Shown here: in pieces, positions 7,277 to 15,301 of the stretch
Position numbering within the stretch: position 1 is the stretch's first letter
Layout: each line of letters starts with the position of its first letter
Source: Colivivens sp963626085
GTDB taxonomy: Bacteria > Bacteroidota > Bacteroidia > Bacteroidales > Bacteroidaceae
Length of the DNA: 55,665 nucleotides
Assembly (NCBI GenBank): GCA_963626085.1
Contig: CAVFVJ010000042.1
Coordinates: 1-55,665, forward strand
Direction: 5' to 3'
Made by a program: the position numbers and the translations under genes
Notes under the pieces: model-generated
Database searches by the model: none
The model's input: the letters and a program-made list of their open reading frames with translations, nothing else
What the model was told of the DNA's origin: nothing

Positions 7277-8560
7277 TCAAAGCAATGTTGGCAGTGTGAA
7301 CAGCCGTGTGGAGTTTGAACCCTTGATTAGTATCATCTTGTCTGTTGGGGACTCTGTTTCTATTGCTTCTTTTACTGCCTCTACATTGTCGAAGAATCTA
7401 TATTGAACAGTTTGTTCAGGCATCTGTGTCGCTGCTTTTCTGAACTCGTCACCGACAAACCAAGCGTATGGAATCTGGTACTCACCAATCAGATTAATGA
7501 TTTTCATGTGCTCCTCTAAACTGACGTCTCCCAGTTCCTTCATGTCACCCAGTATGACCATCTTGCCATCGCCTTCCATCATGTGAAAATTGTCTAATGC
7601 TGCTTTCATGCTCGTGGGGTTTGCGTTATAGGCATCTACGATTAAGGTGTTGCTGGTTGTCTTTACCAGTTGTGAGCGGTTGTTCGATGGTTCATAATTC
7701 GCAATGGCAGAACAGATGTCGTCGTCAGACACTCCGAAGTAGTTGCCTACGCATGCTGCTGCCAGTGCGTTGTCGAGATTGTAGGCTCCAACGAGTTTTG
7801 TGTTGACGATGTGACCGTTGTATCCAAAACTGAGGTAGGGGGTACAACCAACGAGATGTCCGTTATTCCCATACTTAATCAGCTCCAGTCCATTGGAAAT
7901 CCCCTCCAAATAGGGGTTGTTTTCGTTGATGAAGACCTTGCCCGATGTGTTGCGCAGGTAGTCATAGAGTTCGCCCTTAGTACGTATGACTCCTTCGAAC
8001 GAACCGAATCCCTGTAGGTGTGCCCTTCCTACGTTCGTAATAAGTCCATTGTCGGGTTCTGCAATATTGACGAGTGTCTTAATCTCTCCAGGGTGGTTCG
8101 CACCCATCTCGATGACTGCAATCTCATGTTGTGGGGTCAGTCGCAGTAATGTCTTTGGTACACCGATATGGTTGTTGAAGTTCCCTTGAGTGTAAAGCAC
8201 ATTGTATTTCTTCGACAAGACAGCGGATACCAGCTCTTTAGTTGTGGTTTTGCCGTTGGTTCCCGTGATGCCAATGACAGGGATGGACAACTGGCGGCGG
8301 TGGTGTCTGGCAAGTTGTTGAAGGGCAGTTAGCGCATTGTCCACAAGCAGTAAGTGTGGATTGTTGCTGTCATAGTACTCGGCTTCATCCACCACAGCGT
8401 AACTGCAACCTTGGCTGAGTGCGGTCTTGGCGTATGCATTGCCGTCGAAGGTGTCGCCCTTGAGTGCAAAGAAAATAGCCCCTTCTGGGCAGTTGCGGCT
8501 GTCGGTGGTTATCTCGGGGTGTTGGAGGAATATACTGTAGAGTTCTTCTATATTTGTCAT
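7277..8560 (-). CDS. murF: UDP-N-acetylmuramoyl-tripeptide--D-alanyl-D-alanine ligase
   Basis: MurF adds D-Ala-D-Ala to UDP-MurNAc-tripeptide, the last cytoplasmic step of peptidoglycan precursor synthesis. The 427-residue length is normal. Visible are the N-terminal substrate-binding start (ITTDSRNCPEGAIFFALKG, residues ~17-35), the ATP-binding loop GITGTNGKTTTKEL (97-110), EMGANHPGEI with the metal-binding region, NVGRAHLQGFGS, and the C-terminal VDAYNANPTSMKAAL and VILGDMKELG. It stands alone on the minus strand with its own -7 box and diverges from folP. No clear terminator was seen between its stop and the tRNA-Leu promoter. Confidence 0.96.
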   Translation of the reverse strand: MTNIEELYSIFLQHPEITTDSRNCPEGAIFFALKGDTFDGNAYAKTALSQGCSYAVVDEAEYYDSNNPHLLLVDNALTALQQLARHHRRQLSIPVIGITGTNGKTTTKELVSAVLSKKYNVLYTQGNFNNHIGVPKTLLRLTPQHEIAVIEMGANHPGEIKTLVNIAEPDNGLITNVGRAHLQGFGSFEGVIRTKGELYDYLRNTSGKVFINENNPYLEGISNGLELIKYGNNGHLVGCTPYLSFGYNGHIVNTKLVGAYNLDNALAAACVGNYFGVSDDDICSAIANYEPSNNRSQLVKTTSNTLIVDAYNANPTSMKAALDNFHMMEGDGKMVILGDMKELGDVSLEEHMKIINLIGEYQIPYAWFVGDEFRKAATQMPEQTVQYRFFDNVEAVKEAIETESPTDKMILIKGSNSTRLFTLPTLL

Positions 8561-8581
8561 AGTTGAGCCAATTAGTGGTTA

Positions 8582-8589
8582 CAAAGGTA
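8582..8589 (-). promoter_or_regulatory. -7 box of murF
   Basis: TACCTTTG on the minus strand, 21 bp upstream of the murF ATG. Confidence 0.6.
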
Positions 8590-8633
8590 GTAATTAATTG
8601 ATGAACCAGAAGCAAGATTCGGATTTTTTTGTC

Positions 8634-8641
8634 TAACTTTG
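8634..8641 (+). promoter_or_regulatory. -7 box of the folP-cdaA transcription unit
   Basis: TAACTTTG, 20 bp before the ATG at 8662. It excludes the longer reading frame that would begin at 8629, because that start would lie upstream of the transcription start. Confidence 0.6.
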
Positions 8642-8661
8642 CAGCAATATATCAGTTGAAT

Positions 8662-9522
8662 ATGAATGATAACAGAAGTGTTGGATATACTATAAATGTG
8701 GGAGGTCGGTTGCTTGACCTTTCCCGTCCGTGTGTAATGGGAATCCTAAACGTGACTCCAGACTCGTTCTACACCAGTGTGAAACCCTACGGGACTTCTT
8801 CCGTTGATGACATCAGCCAGTTGGTAGGCAAACATCTCGCTGACGGTGCAGCCATAATAGATGTAGGTGGTTGTTCCACCAGACCGGGCAGTGAGGCGGC
8901 AAGCGAGGAAGAAGAATGGGATCGGTTGTCCGTGAGTCTCGACATCATCAGACGGCAGTATCCTGATACCATCGTGTCGGTGGATACATTCCGTCCCTAC
9001 ATAGCAGAACGGTGTATCAAGGAATACGGAGTGCAGATTATAAATGACGTGAATGGGGGAAACGAAGAGATGTTCGACGTGGTGGCTCGGTATGGAGTTC
9101 CGTACATCCTCACGTTCAATGAGCCGAGCAACGGTGACGAGAATATATGCATTCGGGAACTACAGTTCTTCTCTGAGAGGGTACAACGGCTGAGAGGCAA
9201 GGGGGCGAAGGACATTATACTCGACCCTGGTTTCGGATTCAACAAATCGCTTGACGATAATTACGCTATCCTCTCGAATTTGGAGAACCTGTCCATACTG
9301 GAGCTGCCTGTTCTTGTGGGCGTTTCGCACAAGAGTATGATATTCAAGTTGTTCGGTGCTACACCTGCGGAGGCTCTCAATGGAACGACAATCCTAAATA
9401 CAGTAGCTCTTGCCAAGGGTGCAAGCATACTGCGTGTGCATGAGGTGAGAGAGGCGGTTGAATGTATCGCCATTAACAAGAAACTCTTGGAGGCGAGGAT
9501 GACACCTACACATAATTCATAA
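8662..9522 (+). CDS. folP: Dihydropteroate synthase
   Basis: Condenses p-aminobenzoate with hydroxymethyl-dihydropterin pyrophosphate in folate synthesis; target of sulfonamides. 286 residues from the chosen ATG. Seen: MGILNVTPDSF near residues 26-36, AAIIDVGGCSTRPGSE, VSVDTFRP, IINDVNGG, DIILDPGFGFNKS, and RVHEV near the C-terminus. Two deviations: the loop that in many homologues reads MHM-G-P is TFNEPSNGDE, and the substrate-binding SRKS is SHKS (Ser and Lys kept, Arg replaced by His). Followed 22 bp later by cdaA, the usual order in Bacteroidetes. Confidence 0.93.
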   Translation: MNDNRSVGYTINVGGRLLDLSRPCVMGILNVTPDSFYTSVKPYGTSSVDDISQLVGKHLADGAAIIDVGGCSTRPGSEAASEEEEWDRLSVSLDIIRRQYPDTIVSVDTFRPYIAERCIKEYGVQIINDVNGGNEEMFDVVARYGVPYILTFNEPSNGDENICIRELQFFSERVQRLRGKGAKDIILDPGFGFNKSLDDNYAILSNLENLSILELPVLVGVSHKSMIFKLFGATPAEALNGTTILNTVALAKGASILRVHEVREAVECIAINKKLLEARMTPTHNS

Positions 9523-9544
9523 CAACAAAAAATAAACGAAGGTC

Positions 9545-10312
9545 ATGTTGCTTGAATTTGGAATAAAGGACATAATAGACATCCTGTGCGTAGCACTCCT
9601 GCTATACTATGTGTACAAGTTGATGAAGGAGTCGGGTTCTCTGAACATCTTCTACGGCATACTGCTATTCATAGTGGTTTGGATATTGGTGTCACAGGTG
9701 TTTGGGATGAGGCTCTTGGGTTCCATCTTCGACAAGTTGGTGAGTGTGGGCGTGCTCGCATTGATAATACTCTTTCAGGAAGAGATTAGACGATTCTTCC
9801 TTACGCTGGGTTCGCACAGTCGCCTACAATTCCTTTATCGACTTTTCACTAAGAAGAAGGGCGTAAAGGAGGAAGAGAGCCCGTCTGTCATGAAGATAGT
9901 GTGGGCGTGTGAGCAGATGAGCAAGAATAAGGTGGGTGCTTTAATCATCATCGAGAACGGCATGTCACTGAACGATATCGTGAAGTCGGGTGAAACCATC
10001 GATGCCATCATAAGTAGCCAACTCATCCAGAATATATTCTTTAAGAACAGTCCACTTCATGATGGGGCGATGATAATCAGCCATAACCGCATTGAGGCAG
10101 CAGGCTGTATATTGCCAGTCTCCCACGACATGAATATACCTAAGGAACTTGGACTACGCCATCGTGCAGCACTTGGCATTTCACAACAGAGTGATGCCTT
10201 GGCGATAGTCGTTTCAGAGGAGACTGGTGCAGTGTCAATCGCACGCAGAGGAGAACTGAAGCATCGTGTCACCAATGAAGAACTTGAAAGTCAGATAGCG
10301 GAAATAATTTAA
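9545..10312 (+). CDS. cdaA: Diadenylate cyclase (CdaA type)
   Basis: Makes the second messenger c-di-AMP from two ATP. 255 residues, three predicted transmembrane segments in the first ~80 residues, then the DAC (DisA_N) domain. The catalytic motifs are intact: SPLHDGAMII (DGA) and LGLRHRAALGIS (RHR), plus SEETGAVSIARRGEL. Follows folP after 22 bp and precedes the GH105 gene by 10 bp, so it is probably co-transcribed. No c-di-AMP phosphodiesterase gene is visible in the window. Confidence 0.94.
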   Translation: MLLEFGIKDIIDILCVALLLYYVYKLMKESGSLNIFYGILLFIVVWILVSQVFGMRLLGSIFDKLVSVGVLALIILFQEEIRRFFLTLGSHSRLQFLYRLFTKKKGVKEEESPSVMKIVWACEQMSKNKVGALIIIENGMSLNDIVKSGETIDAIISSQLIQNIFFKNSPLHDGAMIISHNRIEAAGCILPVSHDMNIPKELGLRHRAALGISQQSDALAIVVSEETGAVSIARRGELKHRVTNEELESQIAEII

Positions 10313-10322
10313 GACTAAAGAT

Positions 10323-11495
10323 ATGCGAACATTATTGTTGACCCTCAGTTGCCTGTTTGCCTTATCGGTGAGTGCAGGTAAGGTGAAAGTACCGACAAAG
10401 GCCAAAGTGTTGGAGTCTATGGAACTGGCTAATGATTACTTCATACACAAGTACCCTGATGCGGGTGCTCCTACTTATGTGAAGAAGATGCGCCCGAGTA
10501 ACCTATGGACACGTGGTGTCTACTTTGAAGGACTGGTAGCACTTACCGCCATTGAAAAGGATGTACAGTCCGACAAGTACGAGCAGAACGACAAGTACCT
10601 GTACGACTGGGCATCATATCATGAGTGGGTACCGCGCAATGGGGTGAAGACACGTGACGCAGATGACTACTGTTGCTGTCAGGCATATCTTGACATGTAC
10701 CTAAGGGGACAGGTGAAGTTCTATGAACCGACCGTGCAGTGCATGGACAATCTGTTGGCAACACCAGCAAGTGTCGGTGACTGGACATGGATTGACGCAA
10801 TACAAATGGGTTTGCCTGTCTTGACGAAGATGTCTCTGATAAAACAGATGGAAGGTGACGAAGCGTTCAGTCGTTACGCTCAGCATGGGTGGAAGATGTA
10901 TTCGTTCACGCGCGACAAACTAGCTGGTGGTCTGTTCAACCAGAAGGAGGGGCTCTGGTGGCGTGACAAGGATTTTGTGCCACCGTACAAGGAACCCAAC
11001 GGCGAGAACTGTTACTGGAGTAGAGGCAACGGATGGGTGTACGCTGCTTTGGTGAGAGCCATGCAGGACATAATGGATATAGATGGTTATGATGACTATC
11101 TGGATGAGTACAGAAAGGATTACATGCTGATGACAAAAGCACTCGTGAAGTGTCAGCGTAAGGACCTCTTCTGGAACGTGAGCCTGTTGGATGAGAGTAA
11201 TTACGGAGGCAAGGAACTGACGGGAACGGCTTTGTTTGTATATGGAATGGCGTGGGGCGTGCGCAACGGACTCCTCGACAGTGCGACATACCAGCCTATA
11301 GTAGTCAACACATGGAACGCTATGGTGAAGGAGTGTCTGCATAAGGACGGCTTCCTCGGTTATGTGCAGGGTACGGGAAAGCAACCGAGCGACTCGCAGC
11401 CTGTGGGTTATGATGAAGAACCCGATTTTGATGACTTCGGCTTGGGCTGTTTCTTGCTTGCCGGAAGTGAGGTTTATCAGTTGGCGCGTGACTAA
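10323..11495 (+). CDS. GH105 family unsaturated uronyl hydrolase (YteR/YesR-like)
   Basis: A 390-residue secreted or periplasmic enzyme with an N-terminal signal peptide (about 18 residues, ending SVSA). GH105 enzymes remove the unsaturated galacturonyl residue left by rhamnogalacturonan lyases. Family signatures: NLWTRGVYFEGLVAL near residue 60, DADDYCCCQAYLDMY near residue 108, WTWIDAIQMGLPVL near residue 155 (the Asp aligns with the catalytic acid of YteR), GLWWRDKDF and NCYWSRGNGWVYAAL near residue 225. It follows cdaA by only 10 bp, an odd context; together with the CE12 gene at 17731 it points to pectin use. Confidence 0.9.
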   Translation: MRTLLLTLSCLFALSVSAGKVKVPTKAKVLESMELANDYFIHKYPDAGAPTYVKKMRPSNLWTRGVYFEGLVALTAIEKDVQSDKYEQNDKYLYDWASYHEWVPRNGVKTRDADDYCCCQAYLDMYLRGQVKFYEPTVQCMDNLLATPASVGDWTWIDAIQMGLPVLTKMSLIKQMEGDEAFSRYAQHGWKMYSFTRDKLAGGLFNQKEGLWWRDKDFVPPYKEPNGENCYWSRGNGWVYAALVRAMQDIMDIDGYDDYLDEYRKDYMLMTKALVKCQRKDLFWNVSLLDESNYGGKELTGTALFVYGMAWGVRNGLLDSATYQPIVVNTWNAMVKECLHKDGFLGYVQGTGKQPSDSQPVGYDEEPDFDDFGLGCFLLAGSEVYQLARD

Positions 11496-11513
11496 CACAA
11501 AGCATCCTATAGT

Positions 11514-12515
11514 ATGAAACTCTCAATCATAACAATAGCGTTGTCCGCACTGATGGTCTTGGCTTCATGTACCACAGGCGAGAAGAGACAGTCTGTTGTA
11601 AAGGCCACTGTCCGCAGCGCACCGTATGAACTGTTGATTGTGGGCGACAAAGGATGGCTGGACACAACCAACGGAACTGTATTTATGGAGAATATAAATC
11701 CGGAGATGCAAGGTCTGCCGCAGAGCGAGCCGTGCTTCAAGGTGTTGAGCATCAATCCGCACGCATTCAAGAAATCCTACCGTTCGTTTGCCAACATCAT
11801 AGTGTTTGAGATTGACAGCAAATACAAGAAGGCAGAGATGAAGACAGCCTATGATGTCTATGCGCGACCGCAGACGGTAATGTATCTAACGGCTCCTGAC
11901 GGACGTGCGATGGCGGACTTGGCAGAGGACAAGGGCTATCACATCACGGATGTCTTCGTGCGCTCCGAACTGAAGCGCGAGCGTGGATATCTTGAGAAGA
12001 GACACAGTTCAACCGTCTTGAACCAGGTGAAGACGCAATTTGGATGTTCGCTGTATGTACCAGAGGAGATAAACGCTGTGAAGACTGGGGCAGACTTCAT
12101 GTGGGCATCATCAAATACAGAGGACAACCGGCTGAACATCTGTGTGTATTCCTATCCATTCACTGCCGAGGAGGATTTTTCCGTAGAGCGTTTCATTGCA
12201 CACAGAGATACTTTTATGCAGAGGAATATACGTGGAGGGGAGTTCGACCAGTACATGAGCATGAACCGCAACTTGGTGTTCTCGCGCAATATCACATGCA
12301 ACGGACATTTCGTGCAGGAGGTCCGGGGACTCTGGAGGATGGAGAACGACATGATGGGCGGTCCGTTCGTGTCGTACACTCAGGTGGATACACTCACCAA
12401 CCGTGTAATCGTGACCGAGGGGTTCGTGTATGCCCCTGAGAAGAAAAAACGTCAGTACATACGTGAGCTGGAAGCCGCTCTCCAGACTTTGGACATGGCA
12501 GACTGTAGTAAATAA
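11514..12515 (+). CDS. DUF4837 family lipoprotein
   Basis: A 333-residue protein with a type II signal peptide (VLASC, Cys19), conserved in Bacteroidetes with unknown function. Visible family-like segments are SAPYELLIVGDKGWLD near residue 40, FKVLSINPHAFKKSYRSFANI near residue 80, FGCSLYVPEEI and MWASSNTEDNRLNICVYSYP near residue 200, and GLWRMENDMMGGPFVSY near residue 277. It starts 18 bp after the GH105 gene on the same strand and is probably in the same unit. Confidence 0.8.
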   Translation: MKLSIITIALSALMVLASCTTGEKRQSVVKATVRSAPYELLIVGDKGWLDTTNGTVFMENINPEMQGLPQSEPCFKVLSINPHAFKKSYRSFANIIVFEIDSKYKKAEMKTAYDVYARPQTVMYLTAPDGRAMADLAEDKGYHITDVFVRSELKRERGYLEKRHSSTVLNQVKTQFGCSLYVPEEINAVKTGADFMWASSNTEDNRLNICVYSYPFTAEEDFSVERFIAHRDTFMQRNIRGGEFDQYMSMNRNLVFSRNITCNGHFVQEVRGLWRMENDMMGGPFVSYTQVDTLTNRVIVTEGFVYAPEKKKRQYIRELEAALQTLDMADCSK

Positions 12516-12561
12516 CTGGTGGATATATGAGATACCAGACTGGACTAAAACCGAAAATTAA

Positions 12562-14271
12562 GTGAGAACATCAGGGTTGTATGTAATGTTGGCAGTTTTG
12601 TTTGTCATAGAATCCCTACTCGCTTTGCAGGGGTTTTGTATGGCAGACGAGGGATGGTCGCTTACTGGCTATCAGCAGATATTCAATGAACCAGAAAGCG
12701 TGAAATACATGTTTCTCTTCTATAATTCATTATGGATAGGAGGGACGTGGGAACTGTTGTTCGGCTGGATGGGTATGCTTGGCTTCAGATTGCTTAATGT
12801 GTTGTTCATGCTCTGTTCATGGGCAGTGATTTATCATTTGTTGCGCGGCTATGTCTGTATGAAGGCCCTGTTAGTTGGTGCGCTTCTTGTGGCGTTGGCT
12901 CATGACTACGGTGTGATGGTCTTTGACCACAGTAGCGTGACTGTACTATTGTCGGTGTCAGGGGCTTTCTTCCTGTTCCGTGCACTGTGTAAGGGCTCGT
13001 GCGGATATATGCTGTTGGCAGGTATGACGGTCGCTTTCAACATATTCACCCGAATACCCAATTTGTCCCAGCTCATACTTCTCGTTTTACTTGTACCTTA
13101 TTATATATATATACATGACAGCAGACAGACATTCAAACTGCTTGGTGCCGCAATGCTGGGTTTGGCTATAGGCGTGGCGGTAGAGTTGGCGTTGATGTCT
13201 GCATTTGGTCATCTGTCGATATTCATCGACAACTTGAGTACAGGAGTGTCAGCCGCCTCATCGTCCGACAGTTCCCACAACCTCGGTAGTATGTTCTGTT
13301 CTTATCTGCTGTCGTATGTGCAAATCATCAAGGACATGCTTAAGATTGGACTGCTCCCGCTTGTCGCATTCTTCGTGTCAGGTGTTGTGCGGATGAAATC
13401 GAGGGCGTTGACGATTCTTTCCGGGATTATACTGTTTGTAGTACAAACTGTGATTCTAAGCGTCACTTTTGACAACATGCTGTTCCTCTATTCATTCATC
13501 AGTATGATTCTCTTCCCCTCTCTGTATTTCGTGCGCAGGGACAGGGAACGCACTTATCTTATCCTGATCGTTCTTCTCGTTCTATATACTTTGCCCTACG
13601 GCAGCGATTTCGGTATCAACAACATGGGTGAGAATGCAATATGGATGGCAACCCCATTAAGTGTCGGACTTGCAGCGGACGGCTTGCGAAGGATTGAGAT
13701 GAGACGTCGTTCTGTGCTGATTGCCTCGATGTCTGCCTTCATGTTAGTCTTTCTCCTGAAGGATGGTTGGCACATAATGAACAATGCGTATTTTGATGAG
13801 GGTACGCGTCTTGAGAAACGTTACAGAATACATAATGACTTGGCAAATACATTCACGAAAAAATCGTATGTGGAGACTACTGATGCTGTGCTTGATGCGT
13901 TGAAAAAGTATGTCGGTCCTGACGACTATTTGTTTTGCTTCCAGAGCAGTCCGATGATACATTACATGACCCGTACACGCCCATACATGTACAACCCGTG
14001 GCCATGGTCTTTTGACACTGCCTCAATGGAACTTCACATGCGGAGAGCGGAAGCGAGAATTGGGACTTTGCCAGTACTGTTGCGTGAGAAAACACAGATG
14101 ATAGACTTCACTCAGGCAGATCTCTATTGGGACAGTACAGATGCGACAGACGATTTCAGCCATAAGAATGCAAAAGTGAGGCTTATACATGATTTCATAC
14201 ATCGTCATGGCTACCGTATTGTCTGGCAGGACAGACACTACCAGATTCTCCTACCAACGGACCATCAATAA
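12562..14271 (+). CDS. Polytopic membrane protein, probable GT-C glycosyltransferase
   Basis: A 569-residue protein with about ten hydrophobic segments and a soluble C-terminal domain of about 150 residues. An acidic motif, MADEGW, follows the first transmembrane segment, where GT-C enzymes that use polyprenyl-phosphate sugars carry their catalytic Asp/Glu. The next gene, 12 bp downstream, is a GtrB/DPM1-like synthase that would make such a donor. No exact family recognised; the GT-C assignment rests on topology and context. The start is uncertain: GTG at 12562 or ATG at 12586. Confidence 0.6.
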   Translation: MRTSGLYVMLAVLFVIESLLALQGFCMADEGWSLTGYQQIFNEPESVKYMFLFYNSLWIGGTWELLFGWMGMLGFRLLNVLFMLCSWAVIYHLLRGYVCMKALLVGALLVALAHDYGVMVFDHSSVTVLLSVSGAFFLFRALCKGSCGYMLLAGMTVAFNIFTRIPNLSQLILLVLLVPYYIYIHDSRQTFKLLGAAMLGLAIGVAVELALMSAFGHLSIFIDNLSTGVSAASSSDSSHNLGSMFCSYLLSYVQIIKDMLKIGLLPLVAFFVSGVVRMKSRALTILSGIILFVVQTVILSVTFDNMLFLYSFISMILFPSLYFVRRDRERTYLILIVLLVLYTLPYGSDFGINNMGENAIWMATPLSVGLAADGLRRIEMRRRSVLIASMSAFMLVFLLKDGWHIMNNAYFDEGTRLEKRYRIHNDLANTFTKKSYVETTDAVLDALKKYVGPDDYLFCFQSSPMIHYMTRTRPYMYNPWPWSFDTASMELHMRRAEARIGTLPVLLREKTQMIDFTQADLYWDSTDATDDFSHKNAKVRLIHDFIHRHGYRIVWQDRHYQILLPTDHQ

Positions 14272-14283
14272 ATTATTCCGGTT

Positions 14284-15207
14284 ATGAAGAGGATTTCAAT
14301 ACTCATCCCTTGCTACAATGAGGAGGCGGCACTGCCGTTACTTTATTCGTCAGTCAAAAATGTGATAGATTCATTGAATGGCTATGAATGGAACTTCCTG
14401 TTTGTGGATGACGGAAGTACAGACGCAACGCTTCCATATATAAAGGCATTGAGACAGACAGACGAGCGTGTCCATTTTGTCAGCCTCTCCCGCAATTTCG
14501 GGAAGGAAAAGGCTCTGCTGGCAGGACTGGACAAGGTCTCGGGCGATTGTGTGGTTATTATGGACGCAGACTTGCAAGACCCACCAGACCTTATACCACA
14601 GATGGTTCAGTGTTGGGAAGCTGGCTATCAGGATGTTTATGCGCGCAGAAAAGACCGTGGGAGAGAGCCATGGTTGAGAAAGGTGTTTTCGGTGATGTTC
14701 TATAAGATAATGGATCGTGCCACACGTTTCCACATCCTTCAGAACGTTGGAGATTTCCGCTTGCTCGACCGGGTATGTATCAATGCCATGAGGCAGTTGC
14801 GTGAGACAGAACGTTATAATAAGGGACTGTTCTGCTGGATTGGCTTTAACAAGAAAGAGATAACATTTGACCGTGGCGACCGTAGGTCGGGAACTAGCAA
14901 ATGGAATTTCATGAGCTTGTTGAACCTCGCTTTAGATGGTATAACGTCGTTCACTACCGCCCCGTTGCGTCTTGCGACGATTGTAGGGTCAATCATAGCC
15001 TTAGGCTCATTCTGTTTCCTCATTTTCTACATAAGCAAGACTCTCATTTACGGTGATCCAGTTCAGGGATTCACGACTCTTGTCAGCATCATTTTGTTTC
15101 TTGGTGGAGTCCAGTTGCTGTCGATAGGGATACTGGGCGAATATATCGGAAGAATATACATTGAAACCAAGGGCCGTCCCAATTATATGGTTCGTGAAGA
15201 GGGGTAG
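14284..15207 (+). CDS. GT2 polyprenyl-phosphate glycosyltransferase (GtrB/DPM1-like)
   Basis: A 307-residue enzyme: GT-A domain with ISILIPCYNEEAALP at the N-terminus, FLFVDDGSTDATLP near residue 40, VIMDADLQDPPDLIPQM (DxD) near residue 95, and RRSGTSKWNFMSLLNLALDGI near residue 205, followed by two transmembrane helices in the last 80 residues. This is the GtrB/DPM1 plan: transfer of a sugar from a nucleotide donor to undecaprenyl phosphate. Partner of the preceding GT-C-like protein; the pair may modify O-antigen, capsule or glycoprotein. Ends before a strong bidirectional terminator. Confidence 0.88.
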   Translation: MKRISILIPCYNEEAALPLLYSSVKNVIDSLNGYEWNFLFVDDGSTDATLPYIKALRQTDERVHFVSLSRNFGKEKALLAGLDKVSGDCVVIMDADLQDPPDLIPQMVQCWEAGYQDVYARRKDRGREPWLRKVFSVMFYKIMDRATRFHILQNVGDFRLLDRVCINAMRQLRETERYNKGLFCWIGFNKKEITFDRGDRRSGTSKWNFMSLLNLALDGITSFTTAPLRLATIVGSIIALGSFCFLIFYISKTLIYGDPVQGFTTLVSIILFLGGVQLLSIGILGEYIGRIYIETKGRPNYMVREEG

Positions 15208-15240
15208 ACTTCGTGTTATTGGAAAGACTCATATAAACCA

Positions 15241-15277
15241 ACGCCCGACCTTAGGCTTTATGCACAAGGTCGGGCGT
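15241..15277. terminator. Bidirectional terminator
   Basis: Perfect 12-bp stem ACGCCCGACCTT / AAGGTCGGGCGT with a 13-nt loop, midway between convergent genes. Confidence 0.8.
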
Positions 15278-15301
15278 ATTCTTGGATTGACTGATGCTAC
15301 G

